Notes: generated by a model from the sequence alone, not told the origin. Shown: positions 34,901-49,863, counted from the stretch's first letter. The stretch is DNA of 64,000 nucleotides from Oscheius onirici (GCA_932521025.1 OW051470.1:4078501-4142500), one strand, 5' to 3'. Numbers and translations: made by a program.

Positions 34901-37065
34901 TATAAGAAACTATCCAATATGAGACAAGATCCTTCGAATAGTCTCTGCTCTGTTTTAATTAACCTGGCAAAAAGATCAGAACCAGTTGAAGCAGTTACCT
35001 ATCTGAAGCAGTGTAGGGAGATGGCTAGTCAACTGGAAACGGCAGACAAGGTAACTTACCAGCGTTTTATCGTCCAAATAGCCCCTTTACAGGCGAATCA
35101 TCTACGGGCATGTTTTTCTCAATTTTTTGACCTCAATCTCACTGATGAGGCTGTCATCTGTCTGCGAGAAGTTGAAGATTTAACTGAATGTCTAACGGCT
35201 CTCTTCAATCGACCTTTACTCAACCAACTTCCTATTATTCTTCGACTCAATGAAATCCAACCTCATAATCCACAAATTCATGGTCGTTTGCTGCTTTTGA
35301 ACCCTGACGAGGTAAGGGGAACGGAGTATCAGACAAACAGACTCTTTTAGATGTGTGAACGGAACCCTACGTGTCTTCTAATTTCATCGTTTCATAAGAA
35401 GAACTGGTCGAGAGTACTCTCTCTTCTGAGCCATGGCAAGACTGTACTTTCTGCTGAGAATCTGGAAGTAATAAAAATGGCAGCGAATTGGTATTTGAAC
35501 AAAGATTTACCAAACGAACTGGACCATCTGCCAGGTGATTGCTTATACAGAGTCGGGAGATACTGCTTTTAGAAGAAACACAACTCTACCTACATTCCAT
35601 CTCATGGACTCATTCTCACTGGTTGAGTTTCCCATTCATTCGGAATAAGATTTATCAACAAAAATCTGAACTCGTGGCTGACAATTTGCCTCTTCTGGAC
35701 AAGATAGTCTGTGGTGTGTTATCCAGTCAGACAGACCTGGTTCCCATGTGGTTTGAGGAGATGCTGGTAGTCATGAGAGACTCAGCATTCTCTCCGTTGG
35801 AGTGGCTCGACCAGAGGAAAAACGTCCGCTTGGCAGCAGCTTGCGTAGCTCTGGCCGAGAAGGATTCTCTCTCCCAAATTTGGATACTGGAGAGAACGAA
35901 ATGGGAACTGGACAGGCATCTTTTGGGCAGTCATAGATGTGTCTCTCCCAACCAAGTGTCATCTCTTCTTTTCACGGAGAAGTTCAACTATTTGTACTCT
36001 CTGGAGGAGCTCGATCTAGTTTGGGTTCGAAAAGAAGACGACCTGCATCTGTTCATGGACAACCTCAAACCCTCTCCCTCCTTTCATGTCTATCTTTTGA
36101 CGAAACTTTTGCGTCATATGGGAGTGAAGAATCTGGAAACTGACAGACTGGAAGGCCTGTTGGTATGCAACAGTCGGTCTAGATACCGGATGGATCGGAC
36201 TATACCATGGATCAGAGATATTAGTACCGATAAACAGTAAGGTAAAACTATAACTTGAAATCTTTTTCAGGCCGTACCGTAGTATCTGGTTGCTCACGCT
36301 CAGTAGCCTCACCTTCCGAAATTCTGTTCAATGTTTCCCTCAAAAGCGTCTCCAAAACCTCAAGAAGTTTTCCTCATCCCATGTCGTTATTCTCGATTCT
36401 GACCTAGCTCCGAGTCTTCACGAGATTTTGTCGACTGGCGCTGCTCCAGACGCCGTCCTTTCCACTGGTACAATCGCTCATCTTTTTCACTACTCCTATT
36501 GTTCAGGTCCTCTCAGTTTCGAACTCATCTCAGCATTTTTTCTTATTGGAACGAAAGTTGTAATTGAGATCGAGGATGCTCAACAAGTCGCGATTCAAAT
36601 TTTTGTCGACCAACTCCGGATGGGCGATCCCGTCAATATCTGTGCCTCTCATTTAAAATGTCAAATCTATGGAAATGTCGATTTTCGAATTGAGAGTGAT
36701 GCTACTCTGAGTCAACTTCGTAACATTATCAAAGAAGATCCGGATTCTTTTCTTCTTTTGGCTAGGTATTGGAGACCAGACGAGCCGTGGGGCACAATAG
36801 GAAGGTTCGTTAGCGAAGAATCGGAAATTACCAGGTTTCAGTGGATTACTAACACTAGCTCCAAAACAGTTGGCTTTTCTTCTATCACTGTTGGGCGAAT
36901 ATTCGACAGAGCTAGTCAACGAAGTCTACAATCACTCAACGGCCAGAGAACAGTGGATGGCTCTGTCCGATGCCCAAGTAAAAGAACAATGGACGAGACT
37001 GTATGCTGGTACGTAATTCCTCACTTTCTCAGATGTTTTTAGATCATTTGTTCAATTCTGAATAA
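31967..37065 (+). CDS. TTC28-like TPR protein with degenerate CHAT domain
   Basis: The N-terminus is a three-TPR unit (YSEGRYDDALQLYRRAI, SCHEDALHHADTAISLEPQ, GEALRNLGDYRNALMSF), followed by VLLTTVGQLYLTEESYQDAI and GTAHFKTGNFQRAMDYYEQQ. This order matches animal TTC28, a mitotic-spindle scaffold. More TPR-like helices fill about 33270-35050. The C-terminal ~350 residues have the CHAT caspase-like fold (SFELISAFFLIGTKVVIEIE), but where CHAT proteases carry the Cys motif it reads AVLSTGTIAH, so it is probably inactive, as in TTC28. The length is about 1,350 residues, with fewer repeats than vertebrate TTC28. Introns are about 40 nt except one of roughly 410 nt (32871-33291). The reading frame changes correctly at the 44-nt intron ending GTGTTCAG near 33440. 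Poly(A) signal AATAAA lies at 37177. Confidence 0.8.
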
Positions 37066-37075
37066 TGAGAGAAGG

Positions 37076-37182
37076 TTTATTGAAGACCAGCGATTATGGA
37101 GAACAAACTGAGATCGGAATCTACCTATAGAAAGAGACTGCAAACAAATATATCGTATACTCAAAAAGATCGCTGGAATAAA
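37076..37182. terminator. Overlapping convergent poly(A) signals of TTC28-like and SR genes
   Basis: AATAAA on the plus strand (37177-37182) serves the gene stopping at 37065. AATAAA on the minus strand (37076-37081) serves the gene stopping at 37212. Each signal lies beyond the other, so the two mature 3' UTRs should overlap by about 100 nt in antisense. Confidence 0.6.
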
Positions 37183-37211
37183 ATGAGAAACTTGACAAAG
37201 TTAGGGTTAGT

Positions 37212-38760
37212 TTAATCATCGACGGGGCTTCCACTGCGCGAGCGATCGTCTTTTTTCGGAGAAGCAGAAGGAGAACTAAAAACAATTGTCTATAGAAAAT
37301 ATAATCACACTAACCGATCCTTACTGCGAGAACGACTATCGCGTTCCTTTCCATTTTCCTTTCCACGAGAAGCACTGCGACTTCTGCTCCTGGAGCGAGA
37401 GCAGCTCTTGCTGCGAGAGGCGCTACGAGAACGGCTTCTGCTACGGCTGCGTCTTCCCTTGGAACGAGAGCGAGAACGCTCCTTGGAGTCATCAGTCAGC
37501 TTGATTTTCCGACCATTGAGGTCTTCGCCTTGAAGCTTGTCCATGGCTCGTTCGAGATCGCCCCGAGTTTGGAAGCAGACAACACTGAAAATTAGTATCA
37601 AACAGGAAAGATTATACAAACTTACGCTTCGTGTTCACGTTTGTGGGCGTCGGCGTAGGTTACATCACATCCGGCCTTGCGCATTATGTCTTTCAGATCC
37701 TAGAATACGGTTTGTACTAATTACAAAAAGATGAAACGATGATGGCACTCACCCTCCGGCACGCCACAAGATAGAGCACCGAAGTACATCATTGTCATCA
37801 TCACAAAACAAGAAAGAAAGTTTCCAGAGTCGATGCGCTTCGAAAGGAATAGTCAGGCTCATCACAGAGAAAGACAGACCAACAGGCTCACGAGTTAGAC
37901 CTCTGGATCTCGATCACGCGTCAAAGCCCCACCAGATTCCTACTACAGCACTTATGAATAGACGAAAATCGGATGTTTGGAAAAAAGCAATTGAAGCTTT
38001 TATCGAAACAACGAAGTTTTATGTATTGTTTTTCAGTAAAAGAAAAAGTTAACTCACCTGCCATGAGATTCTGGTCGATAGATTTTCAACAACGATGCGA
38101 TGGCGAGTTTGAACTGGTGGGCCATATCTAATGAGCAAATCAGAAGGCACAAATAATTACTCCTACCTATCTCCTCCACGAGGAGGGCGGCCACCACCGC
38201 CAAATCCACGGTTTCCTCCATGTCCTCCGCCATATCCACCTCCACGTCGATCGTCGTGACGATCTTCACGAGTGCGCTTGGAAAACTCCAGTGTCACGCG
38301 TTCTCCTCCAAGTTCCTTTCCGTTCAGGTCATAGATCGCATCATCAGCATCTCGAGAGCTCTCGAACTCCTAAAAAAAGATATTGTAGGCAGACAGCTGA
38401 GATAGGTATACTAAACATTAAATAACTTACCACGAATCCGAAGCCATTCTTTAGGACGATATCTGAAAACAGGTTTTGTCAGTTTTCAACTAATAACATT
38501 TCAGACACCTCTCATCGAGATCTGAGCATGCAAATTAAGGACATGTTTTGAGCAAAAACAAATCAATCTTGATCTTATCTGGTTTGAAAAAATTTCAAAC
38601 AAGTTTCGAAAGCATGCACAAAGTTTTTGCCCGTCAGAAACGTTATCGACTGTTGAAAACGACAAGTACCTCTAATCCTGCCGTAGCCACGGAAAAAGTC
38701 CTCCACATCTCTCTCGGATGCTCTATGAGACAAGCGTCCAATAAAAACGCGTGTGCTCAT
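37212..38760 (-). CDS. SR-family splicing factor with two RRMs
   Basis: RRM1 runs from the start ([18 protein letters not shown]... then [17 protein letters not shown]) and is close to the SRSF4/5/6 group. A Gly/Arg hinge ([19 protein letters not shown]) follows. RRM2 begins [19 protein letters not shown], close to the SRSF4/5/6 pseudo-RRM heptapeptide SWQDLKD. The C-terminus is an RS domain with dozens of Arg-Ser dipeptides, ending SPVDD. It binds pre-mRNA and recruits spliceosome components. Two introns are far longer than usual here: 38463-38669 (207 nt) after exon 1 and 37700-38057 (358 nt) inside the SWQ/DLKD motif. Such introns in SR genes often hold poison exons for self-regulation. 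Confidence 0.93.
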
Positions 38761-39093
38761 CCTCTGAAAAGAAATAAATTTTAGGCCATAAAGGAAGAAG
38801 GTACATTTCGGAAAAATATAAAGCTTTGGATTTGGTTATCAGTGTTGTTTGAAGGCTTTATTTTTCTGAACTATTTCTACGTTTCTGATCTGGAGAAAAC
38901 CAAGAAAAATATATGTACACGGGGTCGAATATCCGTAAAAGCCATTCGATTTTCAAGCATCCGGCAGAATGGCGCCAAATTTCGTTTGTAAACAGCGCGC
39001 GGCGTATAGTCTAGATGTAGAGTTCCAGTTAACCTCTTTTTTTTCTGACGCTTGGGTCAAATGTAATATGTCAATACAATTTTTCAGGATTGT

Positions 39094-40739
39094 ATGCTGA
39101 AAAGAGTACTAACGTTACTGCTATGTGTGAAAATTGTAGAAGGGTCTTGGTCAAGTGAGGAACTCGCCTTATACGACCTAGCGGAGGAGCTCAATGCCAA
39201 CTTCTACGACTACTTTGGGATATCAAAGGTTAGTTCGATTGATCACTTTGCTCGAAGTATATGAACTGGCTACACTGCTGCCGCTTCTTCTTATGACCGT
39301 GCTACCCGCATTTCTTGGTGTTCCTTTAAAAATGAAACCGCAGTAGTCGCTCATTGACATTACGTTTGCAGGAAGCCACAACAGGAGAAATCAAAAAAGC
39401 ATATCGTAAAATGAGTCTAGAGTTTCACCCAGATCGAAATCGAGCGGAAGATGCTGCGGAAAAGTTTCGGCAGGTAAATTAATGTTCTCTGGCCTTCCAA
39501 CAACTATTTTAGGTAGTCGCGATCTACGATGTCTTGAAATCAGCGGAATTGCGAGAAAAGTATGACAACGTTCTCGAATTCGGTCTTCCCGATTGGAGAC
39601 AGCCAATCTTTTACTACAGGTGATACTTTCTCCTTTAATTCAAACATGAAATTTAGACGAATGCGGAAGTTATCCTGGTACGAAGCAGTAGCTGTTCTTC
39701 TTTCCATATCAACACTAGCCCACTATCTAATGATGTGGGCTGCTTACTACGAAAAAAGTCTTGTCTTTGCTCAGGTGGCTAGTTTGTACGTCTTCCTATA
39801 ATATTTGATTTAGTCTTTCAAAAAATCGAGAAAGAAGAAAAATGCTGATGAGGAGGAGGCTCTGCAAAAGGCACTGGACGAATACTTACCTCAGCCGAAA
39901 CGACTGCTTCCTTTCTTACTTTTTGAAGTCGCATGTTCGATGGTCTACTTAGTTTACTTTCTATCGAAAGAGGCTCTAAAGACGAAAGTAGTTGAAGACG
40001 AGGTTAATTTGACAAAATTCCTCTATCATGTTTTCTAGGGAGTTGAAGAGGAGAAGAAAATTCGAAAACCAGCAGCACCACGACAGGAATTCCATTACGA
40101 AATGGCCACAGATATCAAAGCTGTCAGTGTAAATAGTCCCGAGTTGGAAGAAAAGTACAAGAAGGAAGCCAAAGGCACAAAAACCAGTAAGAACTTGCTA
40201 TTCACTTCAATTACTTTCGTCTTTAGAAGAATCGGGTGCTAATTGGGATTTTGACGAGCTTTCTCTTTTAATACGACTCAGCACAGAAAAATATCCTCCT
40301 GGAATGCCAAATCGATGGGATCTGATGGCCAGACAGCTAAACAGGATACCGGAAGACGTTACAATTATGGCCGGGAAATTGAAAAATATGAAACAAGTAT
40401 GTTTTAATCTTTATTGTTTCAAAATGATTTTCAGGAAGAATATGCAAAACTTTTGCGAGGGCAACAATCGTCTGCTGTCAACGATTCCTCTGGCAACAGT
40501 GCGAAAGAGATCAAATCTGAAGTCGATTGGCAACAAAGCGAGCAAAAATTATTCGAAGCTGCTTTGCAAAAGTATTCAAAAGGAACAGAAGAAAGGTAAT
40601 TTTGACAAATAACTGTCAATGTCTAAGTTTCAGATGGGAGCGGATAGCAGAATGTGTTCCTGGCAAAACCAAGGAACAATGTGTCGCCCGGTTCAAAGAA
40701 TTGGCAGAACTCGTCAGAAAAAGGAAAGCTACAGCATAA
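39094..40739 (+). CDS. DNAJC1-like ER membrane J-protein with two SANT domains
   Basis: A signal peptide ([17 protein letters not shown]) precedes a J domain ([20 protein letters not shown]) with an intact HPD motif ([18 protein letters not shown]), so the lumenal J domain should stimulate BiP. A membrane helix ([20 protein letters not shown]) and a second hydrophobic stretch ([20 protein letters not shown]) follow. A charged cytosolic part then carries two SANT/Myb-like domains: one around [20 protein letters not shown] and one around [20 protein letters not shown], ending KRKATA. The order matches DNAJC1 (ERdj1), which couples ribosomes and translation control to the ER. The ATG at 39094 is six bases after TTTTTCAG. 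A second TM segment is more than the usual single one and should be checked. Confidence 0.88.
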
Positions 40740-40785
40740 TACCTATGTGTATACTGTGATCTATGAAAGGGTGTTTTGATCGGGT

Positions 40786-40791
40786 TTTATT
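40786..40791 (-). terminator. Poly(A) signal AATAAA of the repeat-per-exon gene
   Basis: The minus strand reads AATAAA 38 nt past the stop at 40829. This supports that gene's 3' end and places it within 50 bp of the convergent DNAJC1-like stop. Confidence 0.6.
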
Positions 40792-40828
40792 GTTTGAAAT
40801 ACAAATTTGACTGTTTATGAAACAAATT

Positions 40829-41399
40829 TTACAAGAATCCGTGCTTCTGTTCTTCACCCTCGTTGGCTGTTCCCACGTGCGGATTCTAAACGACAGTTGA
40901 AGTGAACACAAGAAGCTGGACTCACCCATTGATTGTTGTCTGGACCGGGAACAACACCGGCGGATCCGATCGGGCCGGGCGTCTGAACAATATTATCAAT
41001 CCAATTCCTATTTTAGACTCACGTTTCGGAAAATTTTTCCGGGTTGGCCTGGAATCATTCCCGCTGTTCCAATCGACGGATCCTTGAATTAATTCGTTTC
41101 ATTTTAGTTGAAATGAATTACATTACTATTATGAGGAGTGGTTTCTCCAGCAGACCCGAAGGGAGTGTTCTGAAACTTGTTTCAACGAGTTTTATCATCG
41201 AACCACTATGTTTTGATTTTCTCCCCAGTTCTGTGAAGGTATTTTACCCCCAGATCCAATCGCTTGATCCTAAAATGCCAATATATGAAGTTAACGAAAG
41301 AACGACATTTTCGTAAGAGTTGTAGGTTTCCCCAGCTGATCCAATTGGCTGAAAGCGATGGTATTTGAGAGAATGAATTGCACTCACCGGCTGCGACAT
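40829..41399 (-). CDS. Novel small protein with one GSAG-type repeat per exon
   Basis: Seven exons (41388-41399, 41307-41348, 41207-41269, 41122-41169, 41023-41082, 40926-40982, 40829-40885) join to 112 residues. Every exon has a length divisible by three, and every intron is 36-41 nt and phase 0. After MSQP each exon encodes one variant of a short motif: PIGSAGET, AIGSGGKIP, PFGSAGETTP, SIGTAGMIPG, PIGSAGVVPG and HVGTANEG. There is no signal peptide or membrane segment, and the protein looks disordered and Gly/Pro-rich. It shares a 157-bp bidirectional promoter with the carboxylesterase. I recognise no family. The regular splicing, start, stop and poly(A) signal make it a real gene. Confidence 0.75.
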
Positions 41400-41556
41400 G
41401 GAGAGAATCGATGACTGACTGTTAGCTGTTTGTTTTCAAGAACAAACAGAGACATGTGACCCGAACAGACGTCAGATTAGAATATTTTTGCTAGAAGAAA
41501 ACATACCGTGTTATGACGATTTCTTTATTGGATAAGCAACCTTTTCATCTTGAACA

Positions 41557-43490
41557 ATGTCCGCCAAATCACGTCAAGTCTTCACTACGAGTGGTCCAAT
41601 CACCGGAATTCGAATGAACCAAAAAGGAACTCTGGAAGTCGATGCCTTTTTCAATGTACCGTACGCAGAACCACCTGTCGGTCCACTTCGTTTCAAGGTA
41701 GGTATTCAACCTTACTTTTACTTTTGGTTTAGAAGCCAGTACATGTCAAGTCATTGACAGAGGATCGAGACTTTAGTCGATTCGGAAATAGACCCATTCA
41801 AAAGACTTATAAGAAGTCGAATTCGCCTCCATTCTTTTCAGAAGACTGTCTGTCTTTGAATGTGTTCAGTCCTACTTGGAAGCCAGAAAGAAAAGAAGGA
41901 TTTGCCGTTATTTTCTATATTTTCGGAGGAGGTAATATGGTCGGTAGTGCAGTAGATGTCGGAGCCGACAACTTGTGTGAAAATTTGGTGAGTCTCTTGG
42001 TTCTTTGTGCTAAAGTCTTCTGCAGGTGACAAAAGACGTTGTGTTAGTCGTTCCACAGTACAGACTTGGATATTTGGGAATGTGGTCGACAGGCGATTCC
42101 GTCTGTCCCGGGAACAATTGTCTTTGGGACCTGACTCTGGCTCTTGAATGGGTAAGAGACAATATCTCGTTTTTCAATGGAGATCCGAACAATGTGACAG
42201 TAATGGGTCAATCTTCTGGAGGTAAGGTTTTTCCTTTACATCTGAGTTCCTTCCTTTAGGAACTTCGGCCGACCTTCTCAGTCTCAGCCCTTATTCCAGA
42301 GGTATTTTTTCTCTTTTATTTTACACCAATCCATTTTTTGATCTGGTACATAAAGTGGTCGCGATGGGAGGAAACGCTTGCTGTGAAAGATCTTTTACTC
42401 AAAACAATGCCGAAATTTGTCGACGGTTTGCGGCTTCTCTTGGAATAAAACATTCTGGAGACAGTGAACAGTTTCTTGAAGAACTTCGAAAAGTACCAGC
42501 AGACAAGTTTGGTCTTTTTCTCGGAGACTACCAAAGGGGAATTCCCTTTCTCGGAATCAACACTGACGGGGATTTTTTACCTAAACATGTAAATTGTTCG
42601 AAGTAGAATGCATTGAAGATTTTTAGCCTTCTGAACTGAGGAAAGAAGCCCCAATCAAACCGAGAATGTACGGACAAACTAAGATGGAATTTCTGGGTTA
42701 CTGTACGTTTAGAAGGAGAATAAAAACTCCAATTTAGTGAAGGAAGAAGCCAATTGGAATAATGTTCTGGAAGTTTCCGAACGACTGTTTCCAGAAGAAG
42801 TCTTCCCTTTGAATAACGAACAGTTACGTAGAGAATATCTACAGAAGATAAAATCATTGGTTGAAGCAGGAATGAGTCAGAGACTGGCCATTTGTCAGGT
42901 AGCGATATTCTGTCATTATATCATCTGAACAAAGGCCATGAGTGATCCATTCCAAAACATTGGGACCCAGACGGCGGCAGTGGAGTTGGTCGAGACAGGG
43001 AACGAGGTTTACCTATATCAAGTCGATCATTTCAACAAAAAGACCATCGGCAAGGCAACTAATAAATATCTTGAAGGTAACTCCGGTAGTATCTCAGTAA
43101 TTTACTCTAGAATCTTCTCATTGTGAGGATATTTGCTTCGTTTTGGGCTGTAACGTGGGTTTATCGTTCGACTACGACGAGGAAGACATGAAGATGGTCC
43201 ATCTGATGACAACCTACTGGACAAACTTTGCCAAATTTGGGTATTTACTCCATTTTCGTATAAAAGTTTTTTAGTAATCCAAATGGAAAACTTCCTGGTG
43301 ATATATGGCTCCCGGCTACCAAAGAGAATCCCCAGAAACATTTACGGATCAGTCTCCATCCGAGAATTAGCGACGTCTTCTTGGTTTGCTTCTTTGAAAA
43401 ACAGAATAACTTTCGGTTCAGAATGGTCGACCTCTGTGGCTCGTCGAACAACAACGTAAACATCAAGACAAAAAGCGTTCCAAATTGTAG
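41557..43490 (+). CDS. Type B carboxylesterase
   Basis: This alpha/beta hydrolase probably cleaves ester bonds of lipids or xenobiotics. Landmarks in order: FFNVPYAEPPVGPLRF, SEDCLSLNVFSP, the oxyanion-hole stretch FYIFGGGNMVG, LVVPQYRLGYLGMW, NNCLWDLTLALEWVRDNI, and the nucleophile elbow GQSSGGTSADLL. The catalytic histidine lies in ESSHCEDICFVLG. The acidic triad member is not certain by eye. About 13 exons with ~40-nt introns encode about 500 residues. No signal peptide or membrane anchor is seen, so it is cytosolic, unlike acetylcholinesterase or neuroligin. It ends at 43490 after a basic tail (HQDKKRSKL). Confidence 0.92.
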
Positions 43491-45554
43491 TCGTCCATTC
43501 GGAGTAAAAGATCTCCCAATAAAGACTGGGCTGACAAGTTGTGCCGTTGACAGCCCGAGCAGATTACTCGCCGAGTTATGTCGCGTGATGCAGCCTATGA
43601 GCGTCATGAAATTAGTTCTCGTCCCTCTTGTTTTCACCTCTTATCGACCACCACTCTTCTGCCAGTAGTCCGAACTAATCACAACTCTTCCCAAATGGCC
43701 AAAAAGAGACACATGCGTCTCTCCTCCGAATGTTTACACTATGCAGATTAAACAGTCTAATTGCCCGAAACATTTCTGTTCACAGCTGCTCGACTGCAAG
43801 TTCTAAACTTATGGACTTGATATCGTCCATAACCAGATACGAATAGATGAACAGCTTTATACCTTGTTCTTTAGCCAATTTGTTAACCACTATCTCTGAA
43901 ATGTTCATTTCAACACATTCAGCTAGCAAGCTAACAAAGAACTGAAAATACTAAAAGCAGGTAAACATTTGATGCGAGTAGATTCTGCTAAAAGTTCAAT
44001 CAGAATTAGAGGAAAGATTGAATAGATACAGCTAAAAAGAGGATCGGTCTGGCTATAATAAGCTCGTGCTATTGCCAGTCGGAGCGAGGGACACGAGTCG
44101 AAACGAGACGCAGACGAACGAGGCCCCGAGGGGCTCGCCTCGCGTCGATATTGGCGAGCACATTGCTGCTCCAGGTACTCTTTCCTCTGATTATCACTCC
44201 CTTCGTTTCCATGTCCACTACGGAACAGCCGTGTCTCGGCGAATCGCCAGTTGCCATCCGCCTTGCAAATTTTTTGGCTGAACTCCCTCGTGGTGACCAG
44301 CTAAGCAAACAACATGGCAAAGACTGTGTTTTGCGCATAATCAATTGTTTCTGTTTATCCCTTTTTATTGTTCAAAAGTCTCTTGGAATTTGATAAGACT
44401 CTCTTGTCGAGGTTCTTTATCCGTTTAGTGCTCTAGTGGATAACATTGTTACCAAAGTTAGTCGTCAACAGGGGTCTTCTACTTCTCTGATTGAATATAG
44501 TCGGAGCAGGTGCACAAACTAATCATTCGTGTGACCAGAGTCACGTCTTCCAATTGGACTCATCTGCTCTTCAAGAACCTTTCCATTGATTGCGCTATTT
44601 GAAAGCGAGCCGGCCTCCCACAAATGAACTTGCTCGGCAAGGTCTCCTCTCACTCGCTCCGAAGCCCCTTCAAATTCATCACAATCAATGTCTCTTCCCA
44701 CAGTTAGCTACAACTAAAAGAAACTTTTGTTCTTGATTCACAAGATGTTCGTATTTCATTAGCGTCCCAGTCTTCCCCTTTCCGGAACATGTCTCACCTC
44801 CTGGCGGCCGCCCTGCCAGCCACTGAAACATTCATGGCTCAGTCCTTTGGAGAGTCAGTCGGTCCGCGCTCAGCCCTAATTAATCTCTTCCCGCTCCTTC
44901 ATTAGAGAGCTCCTCACCCCCGCTTCGACCGACGTCTCCTCTTGAAATTCCATACCCTTCCTGGCTGTCGTGACACTTATTTGACTATGTCTACAAGGAA
45001 CGCTCCCGATTCTGACACGACTTTCCTGAAGAAACGAATGGCTGGCAAAAGATTATCTTGGTCTTCAATTAACTTGTTCTTCCTCATACACCCTTGGAAG
45101 ACGCAGTCTTGGTAGAGTCTAATCTCTCCGAAGTCATTGACAACAGTGATCTCCCACGTGCTCCGACGGCTCTCTTTTCCTTTCAATGGCCTGAACCCGC
45201 CGTGTTTTGCGTCCCATGTTTGTCTTCCCATCGCGTCCACTTTCTCTTTATACCAAATCCTCACTTTTCCCTCTCGGAATACGGTCCGCATCGATTCTTG
45301 TCTCTGATTAGGTCCATCGTGTCTCTCTCGCCCATCCACACCGGAAATATTCGTCTATTTTTGTTGTTTCCGATGTACTCTCTGCCTCTTCTCAGTCTTA
45401 TCGACCCTTTTATGATGAAAGGTGTGAGGGCGTGAGAAACTCCAAGTTCATTTTTCCATTTAGGGATTGATCCACTGTGAAGCCTCGATTCCCTTGCATT
45501 TACCATCTTTTAGCAAAACTTTTCTTTTCCACAAAAACCGAAATTTTTAAGAAG
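43491..45554. other. Intergenic region
   Basis: Two kilobases precede the receptor kinase gene. Open frames on both strands look like noise, with no consistent splicing or recognised motif. It presumably contains the GRK2 promoter and the esterase 3' UTR. Confidence 0.4.
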
Positions 45555-48282
<2,728 letters not shown>

Positions 48283-48533
48283 CGACTTCTGGGTATTTTA
48301 CAGCTCCCATAGGATTCACATATCCGATATCCCATCTTGTATTTTTATTACGCGTCTTTCTTTCCTCCTCTCATCTTCCTTTTTATCGCTGAGCCATGTT
48401 CTTCTAAGCACTCTCCCACGTTTGCTCAGAGATTGTTTTTGTAAAGTTTTGAAGAGTATTTATGGTTGCGTAGCACATTGTGATTCGATCTCAATTTACT
48501 TTCTTTATGTAGATTTTTGAACGAGTTTGAGGT

Positions 48534-48539
48534 AATAAA
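48534..48539 (+). terminator. Poly(A) signal AATAAA of the GRK2-type gene
   Basis: It lies 252 nt past the stop and only 53 nt from the stop of the convergent dynamitin gene at 48592, whose own 3' UTR must therefore run through this one. Confidence 0.6.
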
Positions 48540-48591
48540 GCCTTCTATTTGCGACAGAAGTTATAATTTAGAAAGCACATACTACAAATAT

Positions 48592-49863
48592 TCAGACGCC
48601 AAGTTGAGTCAAACGTTTCTGAATGCCGGCAATCTGTTGAGTCAAAGAGTCGAAATCATCCTTGACTTTGATCTGAAGATCTCGAAGGTTTCCTCGATCG
48701 GTCGTGACTGCCTTCTCGACGGCGTCTCTCAATCCGCCTAATACAGCTACTCGGTCGGAGAAATGTTGGGCTACAAGGAAACATATATTATAAATAAAGG
48801 TTGTAAAAACCTTGTTCGTGAAGTCGATGAAGAGCCTGAACCTTTTTGACGTTTACTGGAAGTGTGGCACAGGAAGATTCCCACTTCTTCATAAGAGCGA
48901 TCAAATCGTTTACTTCCGCTTCAATATCACTGTGCAGGCCACCTTTATCCTTTTTCTCTTCAATCTAAAACTGATGGTTTAAGAATACGAGCAAAAGACC
49001 TGATCCAGTTTGACAATCACTTGATTCAGACGAGCTTCAACTCCATCAACATACACCATGTTTAAGGAATCAGCACGTAACCTGAAATTCAGTTTTAGAC
49101 AAAACATATTTGCTTACTTCAAATCTTCAATAACATCCATAAGTGATTGTTTTGTACCGTCGTGATGTCCAACAACAGTTTCCAAACGGCGGATTCGCTG
49201 CTCCAGAGGGATAAGAGACGAATCAGATGTATTTTTTGACGGTTTTCCATCAGTTGCGGCCGTCTTGGTTGATTTGCTTCCGAGAGACTTGTTGGCTTGT
49301 GCATCTTTCAATTCTTCCAAGAGTTGTGTGACGTTAGTTGCAGTGAGCAGTGGATCGGCACTTTTGTGATCAGTTTTCTGAACCGAATAATATTCTTGGA
49401 TGAAGTGAAGCTAACCGCCAACTCTTCAGCAAGTTCGTTGATCTCGTAGGTAAGACGGTTGAATTTCTGCTCAGGTGTTTCGGCTTCCGAATAACCTAAA
49501 ACAAATGTATCTTGTAAGGAAAATGGTAATGAACCTCGCCCGACGATTTCGAGTACATAGGAAGAGCTTCCGTATGCTCCAAGTCTCTTCTTTGAGATCG
49601 AATCAGAGAAATCTGAGAATTTTTAAAGTATTTCGCAATAAAAATGCAAACCAGTTCCACGAAAGTTCAAAATTCTGCCGTCGAATTTTTTTTTGGCCGC
49701 TTCGATATCGATATGGACCTGAAAAGTTTTCTCGATAAATTTATGAAGGACTGACCAGCTCAATTAGAGGATTCTTCGGCTCTTCTCGAGGGAATACATT
49801 CTTCTCCACTTCCGGAACATCTTCACTTTCGTAGACTACTTCATTTTGCCGCACTGAAGCCAT
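48592..49863 (-). CDS. Dynactin subunit 2 (dynamitin, p50)
   Basis: This structural subunit of the dynactin shoulder couples dynein to cargo. The start at 49863 gives NEVVYESEDVPEVEKNVF, matching the conserved N-terminus that anchors p150. HIDIEAAKKKFDGRI and YSEAETPEQKFNRLTYEINE follow, then long coiled-coil segments (LEQRIRRLETVVGHHD, VEARLNQVIVKLDQIEE, LRDLQIKVKDDFDSLTQQI). It ends at 48592. There are about eight short exons and about 325 residues, slightly smaller than the ~400 of vertebrates. It is divergent from MITD1. Confidence 0.9.
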
